A stretch of DNA of 64,000 bases from Segetibacter sp. (GTDB lineage: Bacteria; Bacteroidota; Bacteroidia; Chitinophagales; Chitinophagaceae), in contig JAQBNO010000045.1 in the NCBI GenBank assembly GCA_028288485.1, positions 1-64,000 on the forward strand. The letters are read 5' to 3'. The translations under genes and the position numbers were made by a program. Shown here in pieces: positions 9,220-19,149 of this stretch; the stretch's first letter is position 1, and every line of letters starts with the position of its first letter. Under the pieces are notes generated by a model. That model had not been told where the DNA came from. It searched no databases and was given only the letters and a program-made list of their open reading frames with translations.

Positions 9220-12200
9220 ATGTCTACAATTCGACCCGTATTACACCGTGTTGTGCTGCTTACATCGGTGCTTTTTTCCTTTTTTCCATTTCAGGTAACT
9301 GCGCAGAAGTCCGAGCTGCAGTTGCAAGAGGCAAGACAGAAAATACTATCAGATAAAAGAGTTTCTGATGTGGTGATGTCGGTAGAAAGATCAACTCCGT
9401 CAACTATAGTTTTTAATATTGAAAGACCAGCTTACAAATCAGCAGAAGCTCCTTCTGCACTTCGATCATACCTTTCTTTACGTAGCGGCTATGACGATTA
9501 TTTAAGAGTTAAAAAAACGTCTATAACTTCTACATTGGAAGTACCGGAATACCAGCAATATTTCAAAGGGGTGAAGGTGCAGTATTCGAGTTATAAAGCT
9601 TTAGTTAAAACTGAAGATATTGTAATGTTGGCGGGAAGCTTTTATGAAATACCTACCGGATTGTCAGTGATTCCATCTATAAATGAAAATGCAGCTTTGG
9701 AAATTGCCAAAAGGCACATTGCAGCAAAAAAGTATGCGTGGGAGGAGGTTCGGGAGATTATTGCAAAAACAACTAATGAAAATGTAAAACTACGTTTGCA
9801 AAAAGAATTGCAGGAATATTTGCCTAAAGGTGAGGTGGTTGTAGTTAAAGATTTTACTAGTGCAGTTCGATCGGATATGCGGCTTGCATACAAGTTTAAT
9901 ATCTACGCGTCGGAACCATTAAGTCGGGGTTATATATATATTGATGCACATTCAGGAAAAGTGTTATTATACGACGCTATTATTAAACATGCATCTGTTC
10001 CAACAACTGTCACAACACGGTATGCAGGGAACAGGGTAATTTATACAAAACAGATTAGTGGTACCGATCCTAATAATGGTCAAACGCTTGTAAGCAGTCA
10101 TCCTACAACTGAGGTGTATGTGCCGGGAGGAAATACATATGTCTTAATAGATGATAGCCGGGGAAATGGAATTGAGACTTATGATTTAAACAATGCGGGT
10201 GGAATACCATTAAATGTAGCTGCTTTATATGCACAGGGAAAAAGTTTTACTGATGTTGATAATAACTGGACGGTTACCCAGCATAAGAGGGGTGGAGCAG
10301 AAGGCGGAGCAGCAGAGGCTGAAAATGATGATATAGCATGGGATGCACACTGGGGAGCAGAAGTAGTGTATGATTATTGGAAAAGCAGGCATAACCGTTT
10401 AAGCTATGATGGCAATAATGCTAATATTAAGAATTTCGTTCATTATGGTCCTGCTTATGACAATGCTTTTTGGAACGGTTCGGCCATGACTTATGGAGAT
10501 GGAAGCGGGGAGCAAGCAGGAGGTTTTAAAGCACTTACTTCGTTAGATGTTTGTGGTCATGAAATAGGACACGGTGTTACTGAACATACGTCTAATTTGG
10601 TTTACGAGAAAGAGTCGGGGGCAATGAACGAGGGATTTAGCGATATATGGGCGGCTTGTGTAGAAAATTTTGTGATTAAGACTATTGATGCCACGTTGGC
10701 AACCAGGTACAAACCCTTTTTTATAGGGGAGCAAATATCGTACACTGATGTGCCCTTACGCCGTATGGATGCTCCTAAACTAGCCGGTAATCCTGACACT
10801 TATGGTGGTCAGAATTGGTCTAATCCTGATTGTATTCCTAATTTAGCTAACGATCAATGTGGGGTACATAATAACAGCGGCGTATTGAACAAGTGGTTTT
10901 ATCTTTTAACATGCGGATCAGGGAATGGCTCCGGTCCTGATGCCGGTTATGTTATTCCGGGCGCTGACGATGGAATGAGAGATAATGGAACTACTGCTCC
11001 TCACAACGATGGCGGTACTTACACTGTAAACGGTTTAGGCTTTACTGTCTCTGAGCAAATTGCTTTTCTTACTGAAATTATGCTTTCCTCTACAGCCACC
11101 TTTGCAGAAGCAAGGGCCATGTCAATAGCTGCTGCTAAAGCTTATAGTGGCGATCCCTGTGGCAGCATTGTTCAATCCGTAACTAATGCGTGGTATGCTG
11201 TTGGTGTTGGAGCAGCCTTCACTACACCTTGTACAACTACCTATGGTTTTGTTTTCCAGCCCGGCATTACAATAAGTGAAGGAAGATCGGGTATTGGTTG
11301 TACAGGTTCAGATACACTGTATTTGCCAATCTTGTTACCTGCTAACTCAACAGCAAGCGTTACCATTACCGGAACAGCAGTGAACGGAAGGGATTACGTA
11401 GCTTCCGCCACTTCATTTACTAACAATACAGGAAGCACAATACAGGATACGCTGCTTATAGCGGTTTACAACGATGGCGTGGTGGAAGCAGCCGAAACAA
11501 TTAATGTTTCAATCTCTGTTACCAATGCGGGAGCCAATCCTGTTAATACTACTTATACTATCTCGGTGGTAGATGATGATGTAGTTCCTGTGATAGGAAG
11601 CGACTCCGTTGTTTTGTTAAACCAGAATTTTGAGGCTGTTACTACCGGATTTAATTTGCCGGCAGGATGGGTTGAAACACTTGAAATTCCTGAAACCGGA
11701 GTGACTGCGGTGGACCCGGGTAAAAACCATTGGGGAGTCTTCAACGTTTCGGCCGGTAAAAGCCTTGCTGTTACAGGAAGGCTGACCAGTCCTGTGCCCG
11801 CTACCTTGCCACCTGCACAATATTATAATACCTCTACCAGTCAAACCCGGGCAAGTACTCCTGTGATTGACGCCCGTGGTTTAAGTGATATTACTTTAAA
11901 GTTTGATTATACAGTTCAGGGTGAAGTGGATCCAAACGGCGTTGACGCTGATCAATTTGGGCTCTTTGACTATATGTCGCTTACCTATTCTTTTGACGGC
12001 GTAACCTTTAGGGAAATGGGTAGGGAATACACCTTTGCTTCTGCAACTCCTACGACAGGCACATTTAATGGACCATTGCCGCCTTTCTTAGATAATAAAC
12101 AGTTTTATTTAGGCTTCCGCTGGTATAACGATGCTAATGCAGGAGGTCCTGTAAGTGTGTCGGTAGACAATGTTTTAATGTATGGATTGCCCAGGCGTAT

Positions 12201-13248
12201 TGAAACTGTAGCTGACCGCGGGGCAAACGAAAGGATAAATGGGGCACAGGAAGTATATTTTTATAGCAGTCCCCAGGGAAATATTATTGCGAAAATAAAC
12301 GCTTCAGGGGCCCATAACTATGGTTGCATAAATACCTCTGTTCAGAGAGCGGGTAATTCAACTTCCACTCTTTATACGCAAAATGACGATGTTCATAAAG
12401 TAGGTGATAAAGTGGTCAGAGTAACACCGGCTACAAACAACGCCAACGGAATTTATTCGATTTCTTTATACTTTACAGAAGAAGAAATCACTGCTATCGA
12501 AGATGCTACTTTAACTGCAAGGCAACAGTTGTACATATATAAAACCTCGGCGTCTACCCCTGGAGGTGCTTCTGCGGCCAACACGGTTAAAACACCCGCT
12601 ACCTATAGTGCAGTAAATGGAGGCGGTATTTTCACTGCCACTTTCAATACTGGTTTTTCCGGCTTTGCCGTCGGGGCCCCTGTTGCAAGAATATATCCTA
12701 TAACCTGTGTTGACTTTAAAGCCATTAGGAACGGGAACAGTGTATATTTAAACTGGAAAGTAAGTGATGAGCAGAATAACCGCCCATACGAGATTGAAAG
12801 AAGTTCGGACGGTGTTAGCTTTACAAGTATTGCTACTGTAAATCCTGATTCGAGAAATGGCGGTATCTATCAATTCAATGATAATGCTCCTAATGGTCTA
12901 ATTCTTTACTACCGGCTGAAACAAACGGATGGAACCGGGCGCTTTAATTACGTTTGTAATGTTCAGCAACTGCGACTGGCCGGTAAAATTTTGTCTATTG
13001 GAAATGCTTATCCAAATCCGGTTAAGGGTACAGCATTGGTAAAAGTAACAAGCAGCGAAAACCGGAAAATTCAAATTGTATTGGTGAACAATTTAGGCCA
13101 GTTATTCAATAAGTATATGCAGCAGGTGACTGAGGGAGTAAACAGTCTCGCGATCAGGTTAAATAAAGCTCCTGCCGGAACTTATAGGATTCATTTTAAA
13201 GATGAAAACGGTAATTTGTTAAATGCTCAGACTATGATAGTGAGGTAG
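9220..13248 (+). CDS. Secreted M4 (thermolysin-family) metalloprotease with Calx-beta and T9SS sorting domains
   Basis: The 1342-residue protein starts with a signal peptide (to about residue 29). An FTP/PepSY-type propeptide (about 50-250) follows. The thermolysin-like catalytic domain has the zinc motif GHEIGHGVTEH (about 445-455) and the third ligand in the segment ESGAMNEGFSDIW. Next come a Calx-beta-like repeat (ITISEGRSGIGCTGSDTLYL to TYTISVVDDD, about 685-790), a jelly-roll/MAM-like segment with ARGLSDITLKFDYTVQGE, an Ig-like region, and a type IX secretion C-terminal signal (SIGNAYPNPVKGTALVKV ... GTYRIHF). It should be exported by the Por/T9SS system and degrade external protein. It is flanked by terminators, hence monocistronic. 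Confidence 0.93.
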   Translation: MSTIRPVLHRVVLLTSVLFSFFPFQVTAQKSELQLQEARQKILSDKRVSDVVMSVERSTPSTIVFNIERPAYKSAEAPSALRSYLSLRSGYDDYLRVKKTSITSTLEVPEYQQYFKGVKVQYSSYKALVKTEDIVMLAGSFYEIPTGLSVIPSINENAALEIAKRHIAAKKYAWEEVREIIAKTTNENVKLRLQKELQEYLPKGEVVVVKDFTSAVRSDMRLAYKFNIYASEPLSRGYIYIDAHSGKVLLYDAIIKHASVPTTVTTRYAGNRVIYTKQISGTDPNNGQTLVSSHPTTEVYVPGGNTYVLIDDSRGNGIETYDLNNAGGIPLNVAALYAQGKSFTDVDNNWTVTQHKRGGAEGGAAEAENDDIAWDAHWGAEVVYDYWKSRHNRLSYDGNNANIKNFVHYGPAYDNAFWNGSAMTYGDGSGEQAGGFKALTSLDVCGHEIGHGVTEHTSNLVYEKESGAMNEGFSDIWAACVENFVIKTIDATLATRYKPFFIGEQISYTDVPLRRMDAPKLAGNPDTYGGQNWSNPDCIPNLANDQCGVHNNSGVLNKWFYLLTCGSGNGSGPDAGYVIPGADDGMRDNGTTAPHNDGGTYTVNGLGFTVSEQIAFLTEIMLSSTATFAEARAMSIAAAKAYSGDPCGSIVQSVTNAWYAVGVGAAFTTPCTTTYGFVFQPGITISEGRSGIGCTGSDTLYLPILLPANSTASVTITGTAVNGRDYVASATSFTNNTGSTIQDTLLIAVYNDGVVEAAETINVSISVTNAGANPVNTTYTISVVDDDVVPVIGSDSVVLLNQNFEAVTTGFNLPAGWVETLEIPETGVTAVDPGKNHWGVFNVSAGKSLAVTGRLTSPVPATLPPAQYYNTSTSQTRASTPVIDARGLSDITLKFDYTVQGEVDPNGVDADQFGLFDYMSLTYSFDGVTFREMGREYTFASATPTTGTFNGPLPPFLDNKQFYLGFRWYNDANAGGPVSVSVDNVLMYGLPRRIETVADRGANERINGAQEVYFYSSPQGNIIAKINASGAHNYGCINTSVQRAGNSTSTLYTQNDDVHKVGDKVVRVTPATNNANGIYSISLYFTEEEITAIEDATLTARQQLYIYKTSASTPGGASAANTVKTPATYSAVNGGGIFTATFNTGFSGFAVGAPVARIYPITCVDFKAIRNGNSVYLNWKVSDEQNNRPYEIERSSDGVSFTSIATVNPDSRNGGIYQFNDNAPNGLILYYRLKQTDGTGRFNYVCNVQQLRLAGKILSIGNAYPNPVKGTALVKVTSSENRKIQIVLVNNLGQLFNKYMQQVTEGVNSLAIRLNKAPAGTYRIHFKDENGNLLNAQTMIVR

Positions 13249-13274
13249 TAATTAGAATGTAAAAATAAACTTTT

Positions 13275-13307
13275 AAAAGGCTGCCCGCATTCAGGCAGCC
13301 TTTTTTT
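13275..13307 (+). terminator. Terminator of the M4 protease gene
   Basis: An 11-bp perfect stem, AAAAGGCTGCC at 13275-13285 with GGCAGCCTTTT at 13294-13304, is followed by a T run. It lies 27 bases after the stop codon. Confidence 0.92.
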
Positions 13308-13346
13308 CAACTATTTGTCACATTTTTGCAGTGGTGATACACCAAT

Positions 13347-14042
13347 ATGAAAAAGATTATAATAACAATAGACGGCTATTCCTCGTGCGGTAAAAGCACG
13401 TTAGCAAAAGCTTTGGCTGCACAATTAAACTATGTATTTATTGATAGTGGTGCTATGTATAGGGCAATTACTTTGTACTTTCTGCGGAACCACGTAGACT
13501 GGAATAAACCTAAAGAAGTGGTCAAAGCGTTGGGAAACATAACGCTCGAGTTTATTTACAGTCAAGAAACTGATATATCAGAAATTCATCTGAACGATGA
13601 AAACGTAGAATGGTTGATCAGGGATATGGTTGTAGCTGAAAACGTAAGTGGAGTTGCCTCAGTTAAAGAAGTTCGGGAATTTGCCGTAGCACAGCAACAA
13701 AAAATGGGCGATACAAAAGGTATTGTAATGGACGGCCGCGATATTGGAACAACTGTATTTCCAAATGCAGAATTAAAAATCTTTTTAACAGCAGATCCAG
13801 CTGTAAGGGTTGAGAGAAGGTTTAAAGAGTTGATACAAAAAAACCCGCACATAACCATAGAAGAAATAAAGTCGAATCTCGAAACAAGGGATTACATTGA
13901 TAGTCATAGGGAGTTCAGCCCGTTGAGAAAAGCACATGATGCCGTAGTACTTGATAATTCAAATCTTACAATGAAAGAGCAATTAAAAATTGCGCTGAAA
14001 CTTGTAAAAGAAAGATTAGAGGTTGAAGAAGAAATTGCCTAA
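13347..14042 (+). CDS. cmk: Cytidylate kinase
   Basis: The protein has 231 residues, the normal size of bacterial CMP kinase. The P-loop is IDGYSSCGKSTLAKALA (about residues 8-24), followed by YVFIDSGAMYRAIT for CMP binding. MDGRDIGTTVFPNAELKIFLTA (Asp and Arg of the NMP-binding site) and the LID region RVERRFKEL follow, then RDYIDSHREFSPLRKAHDAV. It phosphorylates CMP and dCMP in the cytoplasm. It converges on ispH, with 85 bases between the stop codons; cmk and ispH are often neighbours in bacteria. Confidence 0.96.
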   Translation: MKKIIITIDGYSSCGKSTLAKALAAQLNYVFIDSGAMYRAITLYFLRNHVDWNKPKEVVKALGNITLEFIYSQETDISEIHLNDENVEWLIRDMVVAENVSGVASVKEVREFAVAQQQKMGDTKGIVMDGRDIGTTVFPNAELKIFLTADPAVRVERRFKELIQKNPHITIEEIKSNLETRDYIDSHREFSPLRKAHDAVVLDNSNLTMKEQLKIALKLVKERLEVEEEIA

Positions 14043-14127
14043 ATGTTCCGTTAAACTCTTTGACTCCTATGACCTTCGGGTTAGGGAAAGTTAATTAGCC
14101 ACCCTGTTCATGGAATTGAAGCGCAGC

Positions 14128-15354
14128 TTAACCAATTGTATTTGCCATTTCATCTACAGATCTGTCAACCTTATAAAACGAAACAAGTTTCCTGATAACA
14201 GCTTCGACTACCGCATCGGGGCAACTGGCACCACTTGTAATTAGCACTCGTGCCGGCTGTGTAACAGGGAGATAGTTTACAGTATGCAAGTCTTGTTTTG
14301 TATGAAAGTTATGGTGAAGAATTTCCTTTTCTGAAAGAATTTTGTCAGCAGAATCAATGTAATAAGTAGGAAGCTTTTCTTCGCACAATTCAACCAGGTG
14401 CGAAGTGTTGCTGCTGTTATATCCCCCGACAACAATGGCAAAATCGGCCCGCGCTTGTAATAACCCGTAAACCGCTGTTTGATTATCGTTGGTTGCATAA
14501 CATAAAGTATCACGGGTATCTGCAAAACGTTCGTCTATAGTAAATTCGTTTAACTGGAAGTATTGAACCATCACTTGTTTTAAGTAGTCACTGATGGCCT
14601 GGGTATCACTTGCAAGCATCGTTGTTTGATTAACTACGCCAATCCTTTGCAAGTCTCTTTCAACCGAAAATCCTTCGGAGTATCGTCCCTTAAATTCTGA
14701 ATAAAACTTTTCTGGCGGCTTTTCCCCGGTTATATACTTTGCCAACTCAATAGTTTCGTGCATATTGTTTACAACTACAGTTGGTGCATTTGCCGCACTA
14801 TGACTAAAAGTAGCACGCGTTTCTTCATGTGTTGGTTTTCCATGAACTACGATACTATAGCCTTTTTGAGCAATTTGTTCGCTACGATTCCAAACTTTTT
14901 CGACGAAAGGACAAGTTGTATTATATTTTTCGGTTGTAACTCCAACCAAGTTCAGTCTTTTTTCTATAGAAAGCGTAGTGCCGAAAGCAGGTATAATAAC
15001 AATGTCATCAGCAGTCAACTCGTCAAAATTTACCAGGGCGTTTCCTTTGGTATCCTGCAGGAAGCGTACACCTTTATTAACGAGGTCGTTATTCACCTGC
15101 GGGTTATGTATCATCTCACTAAGCAAAAAAATACGTTTTCCAGGGTTTTCATCTATAGTTCGAAACGCTATTTCAATAGCATTTTCCACCCCATAACAAA
15201 AGCCGAAATGACGGGCAAGGAAAATTTGGATAGCTCCGAAATCAAGCAGTGTAGGGGTAAAATCTTTTTTTAATTTATCAGCTTGTTTTCTTTGGCTCTT
15301 AATTGCGCTGATTAAACCACTTCTGTATTTTCCTGGAACGTTAAACTTCTTCAT
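14128..15354 (-). CDS. ispH: 4-hydroxy-3-methylbut-2-enyl diphosphate reductase
   Basis: The 408-residue protein is the long Bacteroidota form of IspH (LytB). It has an N-terminal extension of about 50 residues before the core. The three cysteines that bind the [4Fe-4S] cluster are in HFGFCYGVENAI, NTTCPFVEKVW and SGASCPDAVVEAVI. The conserved acid-histidine motif is GKPTHEETRATFSHS. It catalyses the last step of the MEP isoprenoid pathway, converting HMBPP to IPP and DMAPP in the cytoplasm, so the organism uses the MEP pathway. It starts with MKKFNVPGKYRSG at 15354. Confidence 0.96.
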   Translation of the reverse strand: MKKFNVPGKYRSGLISAIKSQRKQADKLKKDFTPTLLDFGAIQIFLARHFGFCYGVENAIEIAFRTIDENPGKRIFLLSEMIHNPQVNNDLVNKGVRFLQDTKGNALVNFDELTADDIVIIPAFGTTLSIEKRLNLVGVTTEKYNTTCPFVEKVWNRSEQIAQKGYSIVVHGKPTHEETRATFSHSAANAPTVVVNNMHETIELAKYITGEKPPEKFYSEFKGRYSEGFSVERDLQRIGVVNQTTMLASDTQAISDYLKQVMVQYFQLNEFTIDERFADTRDTLCYATNDNQTAVYGLLQARADFAIVVGGYNSSNTSHLVELCEEKLPTYYIDSADKILSEKEILHHNFHTKQDLHTVNYLPVTQPARVLITSGASCPDAVVEAVIRKLVSFYKVDRSVDEMANTIG

Positions 15355-15581
15355 ACATTATTTAAAAGTGCAAGGTACAAAGTGAGAAAGGAATAAAGAT
15401 GTTAAGAGAACAGAGATTAGAAGGATTGTTAGCGGTGAAGAGGAAGTGAATACGACGCTTAATTTGCGAACGCCGCTGGCCTGGCCAAATTATTACGAAA
15501 CGACAAGGAAGTAGAGCACATTTTTTATCCGTCTGGAATATTCCTCCCACCTATTTCAAAATCTGCTAATCGTGGTTCTAT

Positions 15582-15604
15582 GTACAAGTGTGCGACGCAA
15601 CGAT
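15582..15604 (-). repeat. Dispersed intergenic repeat, short type (inverted)
   Basis: GTACAAGTGTGCGACGCAAC then GAT is the exact reverse complement of the core at 9042. It lies in the 350-base gap between ispH and the DegP gene terminator; the rest of that gap shows no gene. Confidence 0.8.
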
Positions 15605-15654
15605 TTTGAGTAGTGGTTTGCTGTTCGTCCCCAAAAAATAACAGTACTAACAAT

Positions 15655-15686
15655 AAAAATGGCCGCTCAAAAGAGCAGCCATTAAG
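15655..15686 (-). terminator. Terminator of the DegP-like gene
   Basis: Read on the minus strand, AATGGCTGCTC pairs with GAGCGGCCATT (one mismatch, TTTT loop), followed by TTTT. It is about 24 bases downstream of the protease stop codon. Confidence 0.85.
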
Positions 15687-15706
15687 TATATGTTTATCTT
15701 TCTATT

Positions 15707-17221
15707 TTAGTCGTTTCCCAGGTTTAAAGGATACCCATAGCTACTTTCATAACCTGGATAAACTCCTTCGAGCTTAACAGTTGTTCCCTTATTCTTTTCA
15801 AGCGCTGCGGTCAGGTCTTCGACGCTTTTAACGACAATTCCATTCACACTGGTTATTACAAAGCCTTCCTGGATTTTCGTTTTGCTAAGATAACCGGTAG
15901 TTGCAATTTTTTTGATTACAACGCCGCCGGGTATATCATAAGCAGCAGCCTTCTTTTTATCAAGCGTTTCGAGCTGTCCGCCTAACTTTTCTATTATCGT
16001 TGCATTTTTTACAACATCCGTATTTCCAGCACGGTTTTTCAACGTTAGGTTAACCGTATTTTCTTTACCATCCCTTAAGAAGGTGACAGTAATTTTATCG
16101 CCTGGTTTGTAACGCGTAACCTGCTCAACCATTTCCGGACCTGTAGAAACCCGTACGTTATTTACTTTGGTTATAACGTCACCTTTTCTAATGCCTGCCA
16201 GGCTGGCTGCCCCGCCTTCAGGTAACCCAGTAACGTATACTCCTTCAAAACTCTCTTTCACTCCAAGTTCAGCTTTTTGTTCCTCGGTAAGACCATTTTG
16301 AGCATATTCAATTCCCAGGTAAGCTCTCTGAACGGTTCCAAACTTCATTAAATCGTTTACTATCTTTTTAACAATGTTCACCGGGACTGCATATGAATAA
16401 CCTGCATAACTACCAGTAGGAGATGCAATAGCTGAATTAATGCCTATGAGTTGGCCGTCGGTATTAATCAGGGCACCACCACTATTACCCGGGTTTACAG
16501 CCGCGTCGGTTTGAAGGAAACTTTCAATCGGACTTTTACTTTGCCTGCTGTTTATACCAATCGACCTTGCTTTTGCACTGATTATACCGGCGGTTACGGT
16601 TACATCTAAAGTAAGCGGATAACCTACTGCGAGCACCCACTGACCTAACTTCACGTCGTCGCTATTACCATACACCATATACGGCAGGCTTTTGCCGTCG
16701 ATTTTCAGCACTGCAATATCACTGCTCGGATCTGCACCAACTAAAGTGGCTTTATACGAGCGCTTGTTGTTGAGGGTGATGTTTATGTCGTCTGCCCCTT
16801 CGATTACGTGATTGTTTGTAACAATATAACCGTCTTCGCTTATCAGAACGCCACTACCGCTTGCACGCTGTTCAGGAATAGTTTGAGATTGAGGTCCTCC
16901 GAAAAGATCTCCAAAATCGTCGCCGAAAAGGTCAGAAAACGGGTTACGTCCGCGCGGGAGGTTATTAGTTACCTGGCGGGCTTTTGTTTTTGTTTTAATA
17001 TGAACCACTGCAGGGGTGGCAGACATTGAGGCTGCTGTAAAATCAACAGGTCCCGCCGCCCTGGTGCCGTCGAAAAAGCCGGCATAATTTACGGGCAGCC
17101 TGCCGGGTTCCTGGGTTCCTGCTGTTTGGGAGTGATGCCATTTCTCAAATCCCCAAACACTGGCAATGGCTGTGGCAGAACTGATGAGTACTACCAAAAG
17201 AACATTTTTGAGTTTCATCAT
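15707..17221 (-). CDS. DegP/HtrA-type periplasmic serine endoprotease
   Basis: The 504-residue protein has an N-terminal signal or membrane anchor (VLLVVLISSATAIASVWGF). The trypsin-like domain carries the triad His138 (VTNNHVIEGAD), Asp168 (SSDIAVLKID) and Ser247 (NPGNSGGALIN). Two PDZ domains follow (about 300-400 with GVYVTGLPEGGAASLAGIRK, and about 410-500). A flexible loop rich in Phe, Gly and Asp (NPFSDLFGDDFGDLFGG) precedes the catalytic domain, like the regulatory LA loop of DegP/DegQ. The family degrades or refolds misfolded envelope proteins. It is a single-gene unit with its own terminator; the promoter was not identified. Confidence 0.95.
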   Translation of the reverse strand: MMKLKNVLLVVLISSATAIASVWGFEKWHHSQTAGTQEPGRLPVNYAGFFDGTRAAGPVDFTAASMSATPAVVHIKTKTKARQVTNNLPRGRNPFSDLFGDDFGDLFGGPQSQTIPEQRASGSGVLISEDGYIVTNNHVIEGADDINITLNNKRSYKATLVGADPSSDIAVLKIDGKSLPYMVYGNSDDVKLGQWVLAVGYPLTLDVTVTAGIISAKARSIGINSRQSKSPIESFLQTDAAVNPGNSGGALINTDGQLIGINSAIASPTGSYAGYSYAVPVNIVKKIVNDLMKFGTVQRAYLGIEYAQNGLTEEQKAELGVKESFEGVYVTGLPEGGAASLAGIRKGDVITKVNNVRVSTGPEMVEQVTRYKPGDKITVTFLRDGKENTVNLTLKNRAGNTDVVKNATIIEKLGGQLETLDKKKAAAYDIPGGVVIKKIATTGYLSKTKIQEGFVITSVNGIVVKSVEDLTAALEKNKGTTVKLEGVYPGYESSYGYPLNLGND

Positions 17222-17451
17222 GTATTTTTATTTACGTTGTCTTTTAATTGGTGACAAAATATATGCCTTATAACGAGCAAGTTAATTAAAGTGTTTAATT
17301 CATTGATTATCAAAAGAACCATTTAACAAGTTATTGACGAAGGTTGTCGTAGAACGGAAAAAAAGTCAGGTCGTACTTTATTAAAATGACTGAAAGGCAC
17401 TAAACCTATTATTTCTAAAAGTACTTCTTAATAAGCAGAATAGTAAAAAAG

Positions 17452-18447
17452 TTAGAGACTCATGGCAAATTTCATTGTATCGATGCCATCGGCATAATCG
17501 GTTAATGAAGGCGTTTGGGCTTTACCAAAAGGTATAGCATTATGGCCAATTATGCATTGAACATCGGTGTTGTTTTGCAACGACTCCAGGTCTTCTTTGT
17601 TTTTATAATTTTCGTAATTCACCTGGCTGACAGCAGTAAAAAGGGAGGCGTTTTTAGAAAGTAAAATAGTTCCGTTGGTCATGTAGAATTTATTACCCAT
17701 CATCAGGAGCGCCAACTGGTAGTCGTAATTATGCTTGTATTTATGGAAATCTTCATAGTGCTCGTACTTATTTAAAGCCTGCAGCAAAGCTTCAAAATTA
17801 TAATTTTCCGGAACGTATAATTTGGTAACGTTGCGGCATCCTAGCCCAAAATAAGTTTGAATATCGTCAGCCAGTTTTTCCAATTCTTCCGTGGTTTCTG
17901 TTCCGTCAATTACTGCAACACTGGTACGGTTGCGACGAATAATATTTGGGTATTTGCCAAAATAATAATCAAAATACCTGCTGGAGTTATTGCTGCCCGT
18001 AGCGATGTAAGCGTCGCATCCTTTCAGGTTTTCGGCAAAGGAAATATAATCTTCAACCTGTACTTCCCATTCAGCCATTACAGAAACGAGGTGTTTAATA
18101 AGAACACTGTCTTTCGAAGAAAGCTTAATTCTTTGCTTGTGACCGGTGATAAAAATGCAGAGCATGTCATGAAACCCCACCATCGGAATATTTCCGGCCA
18201 TCACTACACCTACAGTAACCGGGTTTTCATTTTCTTCCGGTACACCATAATCATTCACCCAATTGTCGAGTTTATCTTTCTGTAAAAAAGCACTTATTAT
18301 ATTTTCAGCAGCCATTTCTATAAATTCCGGTACAAACCAGGGATTACCCCGGTTAGCCTGTTCTTTTGCCGCTATCCAGTTCTGGCCATTTTTTTGCATA
18401 TAGTCTCCCAGCCTGACCAATAGTTCAATTCGTTGTTGTAAAGTCAT
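17452..18447 (-). CDS. LuxC-like acyl-CoA reductase
   Basis: The 331-residue protein resembles the LuxC acyl-CoA reductase family (aldehyde-dehydrogenase fold) in its short Bacteroidota form, against about 480 residues for luminescent-bacterium LuxC. Features include VGVVMAGNIPMVGFHDMLC, the segment AYIATGSNNSSRYFDYYF and GLGCRNVTKLYVPENYNFE, which carries a Cys in the expected catalytic neighbourhood. The family reduces fatty acyl-CoA or acyl-protein to aldehyde with NADPH. It is divergent from the dicluster ferredoxin at 18511, 63 bases apart, an arrangement I recall as common in the phylum. A LuxE-like partner lies far away at 56343. The real substrate in this phylum is unknown to me. Confidence 0.82.
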   Translation of the reverse strand: MTLQQRIELLVRLGDYMQKNGQNWIAAKEQANRGNPWFVPEFIEMAAENIISAFLQKDKLDNWVNDYGVPEENENPVTVGVVMAGNIPMVGFHDMLCIFITGHKQRIKLSSKDSVLIKHLVSVMAEWEVQVEDYISFAENLKGCDAYIATGSNNSSRYFDYYFGKYPNIIRRNRTSVAVIDGTETTEELEKLADDIQTYFGLGCRNVTKLYVPENYNFEALLQALNKYEHYEDFHKYKHNYDYQLALLMMGNKFYMTNGTILLSKNASLFTAVSQVNYENYKNKEDLESLQNNTDVQCIIGHNAIPFGKAQTPSLTDYADGIDTMKFAMSL

Positions 18448-18510
18448 TACTCAAACCTTATTTTTGCGTGCAAAACTACATTGAATAACACTATATAAAC
18501 TGAAAACAAT

Positions 18511-18858
18511 ATGGCAATAAAAATTACTGATGAATGTATTAACTGCGGTGCGTGTGAACCCGAATGTCCGAATAATGCTATTTACGAAGGTGGTGTCGAA
18601 TGGTCAATGAGCGATGGAACTACAGTTAAAGGAACCTATGTATTGTTAGATGGAACGGTTGTAACGGCAGATAAAAGAATGTCTCCGATAGCAGTAGATA
18701 CTTATTATATAACTCCAAATAAATGTACAGAATGCCAGGGATTTCATGAAGAGCCGCAATGCGCCGCTGTATGCCCGGTAGACTGTTGCGTGCCCGACGA
18801 AATGTATGTAGAAACAGTAGAGGAGTTAATGGCAAAAAAGGAAAAAATGCATCTATAA
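18511..18858 (+). CDS. 4Fe-4S dicluster ferredoxin
   Basis: The 115-residue protein has the N-terminal cluster motif [19 protein letters not shown] and a second set, [22 protein letters not shown], separated by an insert of about 45 residues. This is the Allochromatium-type 2[4Fe-4S] ferredoxin seen in Bacteroidota. It carries electrons in the cytoplasm. It is divergent from the acyl-CoA reductase and followed by its own terminator. Confidence 0.95.
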   Translation: MAIKITDECINCGACEPECPNNAIYEGGVEWSMSDGTTVKGTYVLLDGTVVTADKRMSPIAVDTYYITPNKCTECQGFHEEPQCAAVCPVDCCVPDEMYVETVEELMAKKEKMHL

Positions 18859-18876
18859 CTACTTTTAGCAACTCAT

Positions 18877-18911
18877 TAAAAAAGGTGAAGAATTTTCTTC
18901 GCCTTTTTTTA
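18877..18911 (+). terminator. Terminator of the ferredoxin gene
   Basis: The stem AAAAAGGTGAAGAA pairs with TTCTTCGCCTTTTTTT (one G-T or mismatch position) and ends in a T run, about 20 bases after the ferredoxin stop. Confidence 0.88.
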
Positions 18912-19149
18912 TAACCTTGCCATTAGAAATTTATCGGGCATTGTTATTCGCCCGGATGTTTTGTGTTTTTGTCTCGCTGTGGCAGCAAAAAAGGCTGCTA
19001 AAAGGATATACGGTACAAGTAGCTCACATTACCGAAGGGATTCATTCCGACAGCCGCCGTTCCAAAAGGTTCCTATGCCGGCTCCAAAAGAATTGCTTCT
19101 TTCCGTCCTTGTTATTTTTTCACTTTCTTTGCGTCGCAAATTCAATCCA

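Noticed and set aside
14758-15273. 171-codon plus-strand frame opposite ispH
   Set aside because: It is the complement of conserved IspH motifs and has no recognisable features.
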